Assembly: GCF_014836985.1 (NCBI RefSeq)
Contig: NZ_JACSPU010000001.1
Location: 1,023,855 to 1,087,854, forward strand
DNA: 64,000 bases
Source: Planococcus wigleyi
GTDB taxonomy: Bacteria; Bacillota; Bacilli; Bacillales_A; Planococcaceae
Direction of reading: 5' to 3'
In this document: piece after piece, positions 17,385-26,396 of the stretch
How the letters are laid out: each line of letters begins with the position of its first letter
How positions within the stretch are numbered: the stretch's first letter is position 1
The notes under the pieces: generated by a model
Seen by the model: the letters and a program-made list of their open reading frames with translations, nothing else
Told to the model about the DNA's origin: nothing
Databases searched by the model: none
Program-made: the position numbers and the translations under genes

Positions 17385-18338
17385 ATGGAAATGACATTGA
17401 TAAAAGTTCATGGTTCAATGAATACCTTCTATATGTTTGAATCGGCTGAGCGTGAAGATTTTGCGCAAATAGCTGTCCGGCTGTCGGAATTAGATCCGGA
17501 AATCGACGGAATTCTGGTGATTTTGCCTTCTTCTGTTGCGCATGCGAAAATGCGCGTCTTTAATAATGATGGTTCAGAAGCTTCCATGTGCGGCAATGGC
17601 CTTCGCTGTGTCGCCCGTTATGTTTGTGAACGCGACGGGGTGCAGGAGGCGGTCGTAGAGACGATGAAAGCTTCACTGCGCGTGAAAAAAGAAGAAACTT
17701 TGAACGAAGGCATCGAAACCTATGCCGTGGAAATATCACCCGTTTCTTTTTCATTGAGCAGTCTGCCGATGAAGCTGGCTAACCATACCGAGTGGATAGC
17801 GAAACCTTTGCCATTCGTATCGGAAGAGATTCCGTTTTCTGCAGTAGCGGTACCTAATCCGCATTTGATCGGCATCGTGCCGCCTGAATTGCAGAAAGAT
17901 ACCAGCCACCAGCAGAAGTGGGCGCAGTATTTCAACGGCCCCAATGATTATTTTTCTGATGGCGTCAACGTCAGTTACGTAACGCCTATGGATGATGGTA
18001 TTTTTGTCCGGACCTATGAACGCGGAGTCGGCTTCACCAATGCCTGCGGAACAGCGATGACAGCTTCGGCGCTGATCAGCTGCATGGCAGGCCTGGTGCC
18101 GTATGGCGATGTGGCTGTTTACAATCCTGGAGGAATGGTCAAATGTGCGGTGGCTGTCGAAGGAGATGACATCCGCCTTCAATTGACAGGCAATGCGACT
18201 TATTTGTCGACAGCCAAATTCGACTGGCAAGGAGCCGGAACTGACAGTCGAATCCTTTCAAGCGAATCTTTAGAAGAACAGCGACGTTATAATGAATTTA
18301 TTGAAGAGGTATCAACTGTCTCTAAACAATTCGTATGA
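17385..18338 (+). CDS. dapF: Diaminopimelate epimerase family protein
   Basis: The ATG at 17385 follows AGAGGTGA; the GTG at 17376 lies inside that site. The 317 residues contain both cysteine motifs of DapF: MCGNGLRCVARY (about residue 70) and TNACGTAMTASA (about 220). DapF interconverts LL- and meso-diaminopimelate for lysine and peptidoglycan. The second motif has CGTAM where many enzymes have CGTG, and the protein is about 35 residues longer than typical, so a related amino acid epimerase is possible. It follows murG after 28 bases. Confidence 0.85.
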   Translation: MEMTLIKVHGSMNTFYMFESAEREDFAQIAVRLSELDPEIDGILVILPSSVAHAKMRVFNNDGSEASMCGNGLRCVARYVCERDGVQEAVVETMKASLRVKKEETLNEGIETYAVEISPVSFSLSSLPMKLANHTEWIAKPLPFVSEEIPFSAVAVPNPHLIGIVPPELQKDTSHQQKWAQYFNGPNDYFSDGVNVSYVTPMDDGIFVRTYERGVGFTNACGTAMTASALISCMAGLVPYGDVAVYNPGGMVKCAVAVEGDDIRLQLTGNATYLSTAKFDWQGAGTDSRILSSESLEEQRRYNEFIEEVSTVSKQFV

Positions 18339-18356
18339 TGGAAAGCGGTGAAACGG

Positions 18357-20003
18357 ATGCCCAACCCTTTTACAATAGAACAGCTGGATCTGCTCTACAG
18401 AAAATCAAAAGATCCGGTCTATTTTATGAAACAGATCGATGAGACGTTTGAGTATGTCTACGTCAATCCGGTATGTTTCAATATTTTCAAGAAAGAATTG
18501 GTGGGCACGACGCTGGAAGACAGCATGCCGCCTGAGCTGACAAGGGAGATCAAAAAACAGTACCTGATCGCATTGAAAGCGGGCAAGAACCATATATACC
18601 GCGATTACAGTTTATTCAGCGACCTTGAGACCGCGATGGAAACCGAATTGACGCCCATTGATTTCAAAGGGCAGCGATTTGTGCTGGCGGTAACGAGAAA
18701 TGTAGCAGCTCAGAAGAAAATAGAAGAGGATTATTTATTCTACGAGTCACTGGTTCAAAACTCTGTGGATCCCATGATTATGATATCGGCCGAGTATATG
18801 GTCATTGACTTGAATCCGGCTTATGAAAAAGCATTTGGAGTGAAGAAGGATGAATGGGTCAACCGTTATTACGATGAGCTGTCTGATGACCATAAGGAGC
18901 TGTTCAGACCCGGCAAACTTTTGCTGGAACAGTTTAAACCGGGCGCAAAAAGCACTTCGCTGATTATGAAACGACGAAAGCAGGATGGTACGGTAGCGAA
19001 GTTTTCAGCCAGCTATTCACCCATCAATGAAAATGGCATCATTCGGGCATTTCATGTCGTATTAAGGGAATTGACCAGTGAACTGCTTTTGAGGAATGAA
19101 CTCAAAAAAACCGAGAATATTCTGGAGAGCTACAAGGATGCACTTAATTACGCAGCACTTGTCGCGATGTGGAGTGTATCTGGTAACATAGAATTCGTTA
19201 ATGAAAATTTTAGTGAACTCACAGGATACCAGCCGGAAGAATTGATCGGCGTCAACATCTCTACCATAGGAAAAGCGGTCATATCGACGGAAGAATATGA
19301 AAAAATCCGCGCGGTTGTCTGGAAAGGGCAAATTTGGCGCGGGCAGATCCGCAGCCTGAAGAAAAATGGCGTTCTGTTCTGGGTAGATGCCACAATCATT
19401 CCGTTGATTGATGTGGAGGGACAAATTTATCAAGTCATGTCGATTCTTTTTGACGTGACGGAACGCAAACAGCTGGAAGAGCAACTCCGTTATATGGCCT
19501 ATCATGACGGCTTGACGAAATTGCCGAACCGGCGAATGATGGTTCAGCAATTTGAAAAGCTGAAACAAGAAGCGGCTGAAAAAGGAGAATACATTGCCCT
19601 TCTGTACATTGATGGAGACGATTTTAAATCCATCAATGACCAATATGGCCATGACGTCGGCGACGATTTCATCTACCATTTCGGCCAGGCGATAAAAAAC
19701 AGCATCCGCAAAGAAGATTTGGTTGCACGTGTCGGAGGCGATGAATTTCTGGTCGCACTGTTCGGCCTGGCACCGGAAAAAAGCCAAGTGCTGATTGAAA
19801 AAGTCATCAGCCGCATCAATCACGCACTTTCAGAAGGCTGGAAAATCAATGGCCATTGGTTCACCCCGACTTCATCGGCCGGCATTTCCATTTTTCCGAT
19901 GCACGGCAATAATTTTGAAGAATTGGTCAAAAAAGCAGATGCCGCCCTCTACTTAGCGAAAAGCAGCGGAAAAGGGAGTTTCTTCCTGTACTCATCCCTT
20001 TAA
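18357..20003 (+). CDS. Diguanylate cyclase with three PAS domains
   Basis: The 548 residues (from ATG 18357; GTG 18348 is the alternative) show PAS-like sensor domains at about 10-125, 130-245 and 260-380, then a GGDEF domain from about 390. The active site VGGDEF is intact, and RKED five residues before it forms the RxxD product-inhibition site. The enzyme should make cyclic di-GMP from two GTP in response to a signal bound by the PAS domains. There is no membrane segment, so it is cytosolic. It starts 19 bases after the dapF-like gene and may share its transcript. Confidence 0.92.
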   Translation: MPNPFTIEQLDLLYRKSKDPVYFMKQIDETFEYVYVNPVCFNIFKKELVGTTLEDSMPPELTREIKKQYLIALKAGKNHIYRDYSLFSDLETAMETELTPIDFKGQRFVLAVTRNVAAQKKIEEDYLFYESLVQNSVDPMIMISAEYMVIDLNPAYEKAFGVKKDEWVNRYYDELSDDHKELFRPGKLLLEQFKPGAKSTSLIMKRRKQDGTVAKFSASYSPINENGIIRAFHVVLRELTSELLLRNELKKTENILESYKDALNYAALVAMWSVSGNIEFVNENFSELTGYQPEELIGVNISTIGKAVISTEEYEKIRAVVWKGQIWRGQIRSLKKNGVLFWVDATIIPLIDVEGQIYQVMSILFDVTERKQLEEQLRYMAYHDGLTKLPNRRMMVQQFEKLKQEAAEKGEYIALLYIDGDDFKSINDQYGHDVGDDFIYHFGQAIKNSIRKEDLVARVGGDEFLVALFGLAPEKSQVLIEKVISRINHALSEGWKINGHWFTPTSSAGISIFPMHGNNFEELVKKADAALYLAKSSGKGSFFLYSSL

Positions 20004-20246
20004 CGGCAAGGTTCGGATGCAAAAAGGAACCTATAAAATGGATAAAAACGATTTAAATCAGACTGTGTGAAAATTTTCACGAAAAGCCTTGTTTTTTATT
20101 GGGGAAGTAGTAAGATTGATAGGGAATTTTAAACTTTTCTTGCTAAAACGCCTTCTGCTTTATGTCTAGTGGGATGCGTGATAATATAGACAAGACATAT
20201 ACAAATTAAGTGACTGCCGTCAAACAAATAGTTGGAGGTTTTTTTA

Positions 20247-23057
20247 ATGTCTAGCAATTATTCAGATGCAAAATCCCCATGGAGTTCCATTACTGGTCCT
20301 AACTTAGGGTACATAATGGAAATGTATGACCTGTATCAAGAATCACCGGAATTACTTGATCCAGAATACGTTGAGCTTTTCAAACAGTATGGGCCACCTG
20401 TTGAAGCAACCACAGGTCAACAAACTGCAGTTGCAGAAACTGTTGAACCTAATAATTTCCAAAAAGTCTTGGCTGCTGTTCAATTGGCTGAAGCAATCCG
20501 CGCTCATGGCCATCTGGCATCGGATATCTATCCGCTGAAAGATCAGCCCAAAGATACTTCACGTCTGGAGCCTTCTACATACGGCTTGACTGAACAGGAT
20601 TTAAAAGAAGTACCGGTATCATTACTTCTGACTAATGCACCAAACGGCATTGCAAACGGTCTGGAAGCGGTTAATTATTTGAAATCGCTTTATACGGATA
20701 AAGTCGCTTTTGAATTTTCCCATGTAATCCAGCCGCAGGAACGCAGCTGGCTGCAAGAAAAAATTGAAGCTGGGGAAGTCAAACCCAAGTTGGATGCAGA
20801 CAAAAAGAAACAAGTCTTGGACTTGTTGACGCGTGTAGAAGGCTTCGAGAAGTTTGTACATCGCACGTTTGTCGGCCAAAAACGCTTTTCTATTGAGGGC
20901 GTGGATTCACTTGTTGTGTTGATGGATGAACTGGTCCGACTTTCTGAGTCTGCGGGCACTCAAGACATCATGATCGGAATGGCGCATCGCGGCCGTTTAA
21001 ATGTGCTTACGCATATCTTGAACAAACCGTATGAAATGATGTTTGCCGGTTTTGCGCATGTTGGAGATGACGCATTCCTTCCAGAAGACGGCTCACTTCA
21101 AATCACCAAAGGCTGGTTCGGGGATGTAAAATACCATATGGGCGCAGCCTTTAAATCGGAAAAAGGGACAAGTATCAAACTTGCCTATAATCCCTCACAC
21201 CTTGAAATCGTCAGCCCGATCGTTGCAGGACAGACACGTGCGGCGCAAGAGCTTACGGATAAACCTGGTGTAGCAGCTATGGATCCTAATAAATCCTACT
21301 CGATTCTTGTTCACGGGGATGCGGCATTCCCTGGCCAAGGCATCGTGACTGAAACTTTGAACTTCAGCCGTGTTAAAGGCTACCAGACAGGTGGATCAAT
21401 CCACATCATCGCCAATAACCTGATCGGCTTTACGACAGAGCAGTTTGATTCAAGATCGACGCATTATTCTTCAGATCCTGCAAAAGGCTATGAAGTTCCT
21501 GTTATCCACGTCAATGCAGATGAGCCAGAAGCGGTTGTCGCTGTGGCACGGTTGGCGTTTGAATACCGTGAGAAATTCGGCAAAGACATTCTGATTGATT
21601 TGATCGGTTACCGCCGTTATGGCCATAACGAAATGGATGAGCCGTTGGTGACAAACCCAACGATGTACCATGGCATCCACCAGCACGATACAGTCCGTGA
21701 ACTTTACGGAAAACAGCTGTCAGCAGAAAACGTATTAGCTGAAGACGATGTTAAACAGCTTGATGCAGATATACAGAAAGAAATGCAGGAAGCTTACGAT
21801 AGAGTCAAAGAAAATAAATCTGCGGATTTCCCGAAAGTCGAGATTCCTGACGGCGTCTTGAATGGCTATCCTGAAGTTCCGACAGGCATCGACAAAGATG
21901 TTCTGACGAAGATGAACGAAGAATTGCTGTCTTGGCCAAGTGATTTCTCTGCATTCGGCAAGTTGGCGCGCATTCTGAAACGCCGTGAAGATCCGTTCAA
22001 CGGCAAAGGCAAGATTGACTGGGCACATGCTGAAACGCTTGCATTCGGTACGATCCTGCAAGAAGGCAATCCGATTCGTTTGACTGGCCAGGATGCGCAG
22101 CGCGGAACATTCGCTCATCGCCATCTTGTACTGCATGATGAAAAGAACGGCAATGAACTTGTGCCGTTGCATCACATCTCAGATGCTAAAGCATCGTTTG
22201 TCGTCTACAACAGCCCGCTTAGTGAAGCATCTGTACTTGGCTTCGAATATGGCTACAATGTTGAAAACGACAAAGCGCTTGTCATCTGGGAAGCCCAATA
22301 CGGCGATTTCGCCAACATGGCACAGATGATGTTCGATCAGTTCATTTCAGCGGGACGCGCAAAATGGGGACAAAAATCCGGATTGGTCATGCTATTGCCG
22401 CACGGCTATGAAGGACAAGGACCTGAGCACTCGAGTGCCCGCTTGGAAAGACACCTTCAAATGGCTGCTGAAAACAACTGGACGGTTGCAAACCTTTCAA
22501 GTGCAGCAAACTATTTCCACATTTTACGCCGTCAGGCTAAAATGCTTGGAGAAGAGTCGATTCGCCCATTAATCATCGTTTCACCGAAATCGTTGCTTCG
22601 CCACCCTCTAGTTGGTGCGGATGTAGCTGATTTGACAGAAGGCAACTTCCAGACAATCATCGAACAACCGAACATGGGCAAAGATGCTAAAAAAGTGAAA
22701 CGCATTCTGTTTGCGAGCGGGAAAATGGCGATTGATTTAGCAGAACGGGTAAAAGATGGAAAAGGCTACGAGTGGGCGCATATTGTCCGCGTCGAGCAGC
22801 TGTATCCATTCCCATCCGAAAAAATCAAAGCCATCGTTGACCGTTACCCGAATGCCAAGGAATTGGCTTGGGTACAGGAAGAGCCTCAAAACATGGGTTC
22901 ATGGACATTTGCGGATCCATACCTGCGTGAAGCGGCAGACGGCAAAGAAGTGAAATATTACGGACGTATTCAGCGCCAAAGCCCTGCAGAAGGCGATGGA
23001 GAAGCGCATAAAGTTGAACAAGCACGCATCATTGATGAAGCATTAGCTAAATTGTAA
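20247..23057 (+). CDS. odhA: 2-oxoglutarate dehydrogenase E1 component
   Basis: The ATG at 20247 lies 7 bases after TTGGAGG, giving 936 residues. The thiamine diphosphate enzyme is recognisable from WSSITGPNLGYIMEMYDLYQ at the N-terminus, GMAHRGRLNVL (about 240), VHGDAAFPGQGIVTE and GYEGQGPEHSSAR in the C-terminal half. It decarboxylates 2-oxoglutarate and transfers succinyl groups to the E2 lipoyl arm in the TCA cycle. odhB follows after 24 bases with its own AAGGAGG. A possible weak promoter with TAATAT lies near 20177. Confidence 0.98.
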   Translation: MSSNYSDAKSPWSSITGPNLGYIMEMYDLYQESPELLDPEYVELFKQYGPPVEATTGQQTAVAETVEPNNFQKVLAAVQLAEAIRAHGHLASDIYPLKDQPKDTSRLEPSTYGLTEQDLKEVPVSLLLTNAPNGIANGLEAVNYLKSLYTDKVAFEFSHVIQPQERSWLQEKIEAGEVKPKLDADKKKQVLDLLTRVEGFEKFVHRTFVGQKRFSIEGVDSLVVLMDELVRLSESAGTQDIMIGMAHRGRLNVLTHILNKPYEMMFAGFAHVGDDAFLPEDGSLQITKGWFGDVKYHMGAAFKSEKGTSIKLAYNPSHLEIVSPIVAGQTRAAQELTDKPGVAAMDPNKSYSILVHGDAAFPGQGIVTETLNFSRVKGYQTGGSIHIIANNLIGFTTEQFDSRSTHYSSDPAKGYEVPVIHVNADEPEAVVAVARLAFEYREKFGKDILIDLIGYRRYGHNEMDEPLVTNPTMYHGIHQHDTVRELYGKQLSAENVLAEDDVKQLDADIQKEMQEAYDRVKENKSADFPKVEIPDGVLNGYPEVPTGIDKDVLTKMNEELLSWPSDFSAFGKLARILKRREDPFNGKGKIDWAHAETLAFGTILQEGNPIRLTGQDAQRGTFAHRHLVLHDEKNGNELVPLHHISDAKASFVVYNSPLSEASVLGFEYGYNVENDKALVIWEAQYGDFANMAQMMFDQFISAGRAKWGQKSGLVMLLPHGYEGQGPEHSSARLERHLQMAAENNWTVANLSSAANYFHILRRQAKMLGEESIRPLIIVSPKSLLRHPLVGADVADLTEGNFQTIIEQPNMGKDAKKVKRILFASGKMAIDLAERVKDGKGYEWAHIVRVEQLYPFPSEKIKAIVDRYPNAKELAWVQEEPQNMGSWTFADPYLREAADGKEVKYYGRIQRQSPAEGDGEAHKVEQARIIDEALAKL

Positions 23058-23081
23058 GGATAATCTAAGGAGGAATTTTTT

Positions 23082-24344
23082 GTGGCAGAGATCAAAGTAC
23101 CAGAATTAGCAGAATCGATTACAGAAGGAACAATCGCTCAGTGGCTTAAACAGCCAGGCGAAACAGTTGAAAAAGGAGAATTCATCGTTGAATTGGAAAC
23201 GGATAAAGTCAACGTTGAAGTTATTTCCGAAGAAGCTGGAGTCGTTCAAGAACATTTAGCGCAAGAAGGCGATACAGTTGAAGTTGGACAAGTAATCGCA
23301 ATCGTCGGCGAAGGTTCTGGCGAAGCTGCAGCACCTAAAGCTGAAGAAGCTCCACAAAAATCCGAAGAACCAGCTAAAACAGAAGCTCCTGCAACTCAAG
23401 AGCCTGTTGAAAAAGATCCAGCGGCTGAAGAGCAATCTTCTTCTGACCGGACAATCGCAAGCCCTGCTGCACGCAAATTAGCACGCGAAAAAGGAATCGA
23501 CTTGGCTGCTATCACGCCAGTTGACCCAATGGGCCGTGTACGCGTTCAGGACGTAGAAGCTCACGGATCAAAACCGGCTGCAAGCGCTCCTGCTGCAAAA
23601 GCGGAAGCACCAAAAGCTGCAGCTCCTTCTTCTGATGAAGAAAATGGCCGCATCATCCGTGAAAAAATGACAAGACGCCGTCAAACGATTGCAAAACGTC
23701 TGCTTGAAGTAAGACAATCAACTGCCATGTTGACTACATTCAACGAAATTGACATGACAAACGTTATGGCATTGCGCAGCCGCAAAAAAGACCAATTCCT
23801 TAAAAACAACGACGTGAAACTTGGCTTCATGTCATTCTTCACTAAAGCTGTTACAGCTGCATTGAAAAAATACCCATATGTCAATGCTGAATTGGACGGG
23901 ACAGATGTCCTTCTGAAACAGTTCTATGATGTCGGGATTGCTGTTTCAACTGAAGAAGGCCTTGTTGTACCGATCGTTCGCGACACGGACAAAAAGAACT
24001 TCGCTGAAATTGAAGCAACTATCGGTGAACTTGCGACTAAAGCACGCGATAAAAAGCTTTCAATTGCTGATATGTCAGGTGGTTCATTCACGATCACTAA
24101 TGGTGGGGTATTCGGATCATTGATGTCTACACCAATTTTGAACGGAACACAGGTTGGTATTCTTGGAATGCACACAATCCAAAAACGTCCTGTTGCTATC
24201 GGCGACGAAGTCCAAATCCGTCCGATGATGTACGTTGCACTTTCTTACGATCACCGTGTCATTGACGGAAGCGATTCTGTAGGCTTCTTGAAAATGGTTA
24301 AAGATATGATCGAAAACCCTGAAGATTTGTTGCTTGAATCTTAA
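23082..24344 (+). CDS. odhB: 2-oxoglutarate dehydrogenase E2, dihydrolipoyl succinyltransferase
   Basis: A GTG start follows AAGGAGG. Domains in order are a lipoyl domain (1-75, lipoylated Lys in [11 protein letters not shown]), an Ala/Pro/Lys/Glu-rich linker, a peripheral subunit-binding domain (about 125-160, [16 protein letters not shown]), a second linker, and the catalytic domain (about 185-420) ending with [12 protein letters not shown], where His and Asp are catalytic. At 420 residues it is normal for the family. It accepts succinyl groups from OdhA and gives succinyl-CoA. E3 is not encoded here and must be shared from elsewhere. Confidence 0.98.
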   Translation: MAEIKVPELAESITEGTIAQWLKQPGETVEKGEFIVELETDKVNVEVISEEAGVVQEHLAQEGDTVEVGQVIAIVGEGSGEAAAPKAEEAPQKSEEPAKTEAPATQEPVEKDPAAEEQSSSDRTIASPAARKLAREKGIDLAAITPVDPMGRVRVQDVEAHGSKPAASAPAAKAEAPKAAAPSSDEENGRIIREKMTRRRQTIAKRLLEVRQSTAMLTTFNEIDMTNVMALRSRKKDQFLKNNDVKLGFMSFFTKAVTAALKKYPYVNAELDGTDVLLKQFYDVGIAVSTEEGLVVPIVRDTDKKNFAEIEATIGELATKARDKKLSIADMSGGSFTITNGGVFGSLMSTPILNGTQVGILGMHTIQKRPVAIGDEVQIRPMMYVALSYDHRVIDGSDSVGFLKMVKDMIENPEDLLLES

Positions 24345-24358
24345 GAATTGATCACTCT

Positions 24359-24391
24359 GATAGTCCTGCATTGCAGGACTATCTTTTTTTT
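24359..24391 (+). terminator. Terminator of the odhAB operon
   Basis: GATAGTCCTGCA and its complement around a single T, followed by eight T residues. Confidence 0.92.
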
Positions 24392-24433
24392 GTCATCATA
24401 AGGATAAGAACAGCCTAAAGGCGGTAGAAGTCC

Positions 24434-25024
24434 ATGGATATCTCATTTTTTATTGAATTAGTGAAGGAATACGGTTATTTCAGCATGTTCGTCTTTAATT
24501 GGCTGTTGCTGTTCGGACTGCCGATTCCCAATGAAGTGGCTGCGGCATTTTCAGGCGTGTTGACGGAAATCAGTTATTTTAAGCCGGTCTATGCTTTTCT
24601 CTCCGCTTATTTGGGATTGGTCACCAGTAATACGTTTGCCTACTTTATCGGCCGCAGTTTGGGGCACCGGCTGTTGAACCGGTTGAACAAGACGCGCCTG
24701 AATGGCCCAATCAGCCGCTTTAGTGCCTTTCTTGAAAAGCATGGGGAATGGGCGATCGCTTTCAGTTTTTTCCTGCCGGGAATCCGTTGGGCTATGCCAT
24801 ATGTCGTCGGAGCCAACCGCTTTCCTTTTATGCGCTATTTGATGTTTGCTTATACAGCCGGCTTTGTCTGGATGTTCATCTACTTTAATATTGGCAGGAT
24901 GTTCCCTTATGCTTATCAGACCATTCTTGAACACCTCCAGGGTTTTCTGGTTTTGGTATCGGTCCTTATTGTAGCAGCGGCCCTGCTGCGCTATTTGTAT
25001 AGCGCAAAGTTTACGAAAAAGTGA
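24434..25024 (+). CDS. DedA family membrane protein
   Basis: This 196-residue protein has four to five hydrophobic segments and the DedA core motif FFLPGIRWAMPYVVGANRFP (about residues 115-134), with the conserved FxxGxxR arginine. Some DedA proteins flip undecaprenyl phosphate or other phospholipids; others affect proton balance. Which applies here is unknown. It stands alone between the odh terminator and a small gene and has its own weak terminator. Confidence 0.85.
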   Translation: MDISFFIELVKEYGYFSMFVFNWLLLFGLPIPNEVAAAFSGVLTEISYFKPVYAFLSAYLGLVTSNTFAYFIGRSLGHRLLNRLNKTRLNGPISRFSAFLEKHGEWAIAFSFFLPGIRWAMPYVVGANRFPFMRYLMFAYTAGFVWMFIYFNIGRMFPYAYQTILEHLQGFLVLVSVLIVAAALLRYLYSAKFTKK

Positions 25025-25095
25025 AACGTCTCGAAAATTAAGGTGTTTTATCTTTTAGGTATATCGGTGGTGCAGGAACAATAGATTTTCAGGAG

Positions 25096-25122
25096 CCGGT
25101 TTGAAATTAACCGGGGTTTTCC
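25096..25122 (+). terminator. Probable terminator after the DedA gene
   Basis: CCGGTT / AACCGG stem with an eight-base loop then GGTTTT. Weaker than others in the window. Confidence 0.5.
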
Positions 25123-25161
25123 TTATACTGAAGGATAGACAGATAGAAAAGGATGAGGACG

Positions 25162-25359
25162 ATGATTCACAACGAATGGCTGGAAAAAGAAACAATCAAA
25201 ACGGTCACATGCAAACATACCGACGCAGCTAAGTTTTTGGTTTCCAATGTGCTGACTGTAGGCAAAGAATACAAAGTGAAAAACGAAACCGAAGAATTCA
25301 TTTTTGTCGTGGATAACACGGGCAAAATTGGCGGATTCTACAAAACGTATTTCGAGTGA
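25162..25359 (+). CDS. Small protein of the DUF6501 type
   Basis: The ATG at 25162 lies after AGGATGAGG and gives 65 residues: MIHNEWLEKETIKTVTCKHT at the start, then VLTVGKEYKVKNETEEFIFV and a GGFYKTYFE end. I recall this pattern from a short Bacillales protein family of unknown function (DUF6501). It is probably a small beta-rich cytosolic protein. The upstream ATG at 25153 is inside the ribosome binding region. It is followed by a structured RNA segment, not directly by the next gene. Confidence 0.7.
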   Translation: MIHNEWLEKETIKTVTCKHTDAAKFLVSNVLTVGKEYKVKNETEEFIFVVDNTGKIGGFYKTYFE

Positions 25360-25365
25360 TCAAAA

Positions 25366-25509
25366 GAAATCTTCAGCAATAGAGAGAATTTTTTCCATTG
25401 CTGCCCGTTAATGCGGGACAACCGAATAGCGGCGACTTTTGCCGGTACAATTGGCTGCTGCCAGCCATAAAGAATGTCAAAAAGCCGATGGATTCACATC
25501 GGCTTTTTC
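25366..25509 (+). ncRNA. Structured leader ending in a strong terminator upstream of the MoxR gene
   Basis: After the small gene the sequence shows successive hairpins: AGCAAT / ATTGCT (about 25375-25401), CCCG / CGGG, CGGCGA / TGCCG-like pairing, and GGCT / AGCC around GCTGCC. It ends in a strong terminator hairpin, AAAAAGCCGATG / CATCGGCTTTTT (25479-25508). The terminator lies only about 20 bases before the start of the next gene. This is the layout of a riboswitch or attenuator, but I do not recognise the class. A simpler reading is a terminator for the upstream gene only. Confidence 0.4.
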
Positions 25510-25529
25510 TGTGGAAAGAAGGAATAAGA

Positions 25530-26387
25530 ATGTCATTGATTGAACAGGATATCACGAAGCGTAAAGAACGGAGACATGAAGATTACACTAAATTAATCGG
25601 AAAGCCGGGTTATATTGCTCCCGATAACCATCTCTGGCAGGATATTCTGTCAGCAGTGGTATTGCGCAAGCCTGTATTGCTGAAAGGGCCGACCGGAGCA
25701 GGCAAGACCAAGCTGGCTGAAAGCATATCGGCTCTTTTCGGACAGCCGATGCAAAGCATCAACTGCTCGGTTGACCTCGATGCTGAAGCGCTATTGGGCT
25801 TTAAGACTTTGGTGCAGCGGGATGGCCAAAGCATCATCGAGTTTGTAGAAGGGCCTGTCGTAACTGCCATGAAAAAAGGCCATTTCCTATATATTGATGA
25901 AATCAATATGGCCAAAGCCGAAACGCTGCCGATTCTGCACAGCGCGCTGGATCATCGCCGCATGATGACCAATCCGTTTACCGGAGAAGTGATTGAAGCC
26001 CATCCGGATTTCGGCGTCATTTCAGCGATCAATGAAGGCTATATCGGCACGGCACCGATGAATGAAGCGTTGAAGAACCGCTTTATTGCGTATCCGATTC
26101 CTTATTTGACCGGCCAGCAACTTGCAGAGCTTTGGAACCGTGAATTTCCGGATGCAGACGCAACTCTGAAGTCGTTTATGCTGAATCTGGCGGAAGACTT
26201 GATGAAGCAAGTGAAGAATGGTTTGTTGTCGGAAGAAGCCGCTTCGATCCGCAGTTTGCTGGATGCTACGGCACTGGCCCAATACATGGATCCGCTGCGC
26301 GCCGTGCGATACGCGATTGCCGAAAAGTTGGAAGATGAAAGTGAACGCGATTTGTTCATGGACTTGGCTCATACTTGGAAAAAGTAG
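25530..26387 (+). CDS. yojN: MoxR-type AAA+ ATPase (YojN-like)
   Basis: The ATG at 25530 follows AAGAAGGA; longer frames read through the terminator hairpin and are not real. The 285 residues have GPTGAGKTKLAES (Walker A, about residue 53), FLYIDEINMAKAE (Walker B, about 115) and conserved arginines after it. MoxR ATPases are chaperones that load metals or cofactors or assemble complexes together with VWA proteins. The next gene is such a VWA protein 9 bases downstream. Together with the odhAB neighbourhood this matches B. subtilis yojN-yojO. The client is unknown. Confidence 0.87.
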   Translation: MSLIEQDITKRKERRHEDYTKLIGKPGYIAPDNHLWQDILSAVVLRKPVLLKGPTGAGKTKLAESISALFGQPMQSINCSVDLDAEALLGFKTLVQRDGQSIIEFVEGPVVTAMKKGHFLYIDEINMAKAETLPILHSALDHRRMMTNPFTGEVIEAHPDFGVISAINEGYIGTAPMNEALKNRFIAYPIPYLTGQQLAELWNREFPDADATLKSFMLNLAEDLMKQVKNGLLSEEAASIRSLLDATALAQYMDPLRAVRYAIAEKLEDESERDLFMDLAHTWKK

Positions 26388-26396
26388 GTGGAAAAG

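Noticed and set aside
19062-19823. 253-codon minus-strand frame opposite the GGDEF gene
   Set aside because: Antisense shadow of conserved PAS-GGDEF coding sequence; no start signals.
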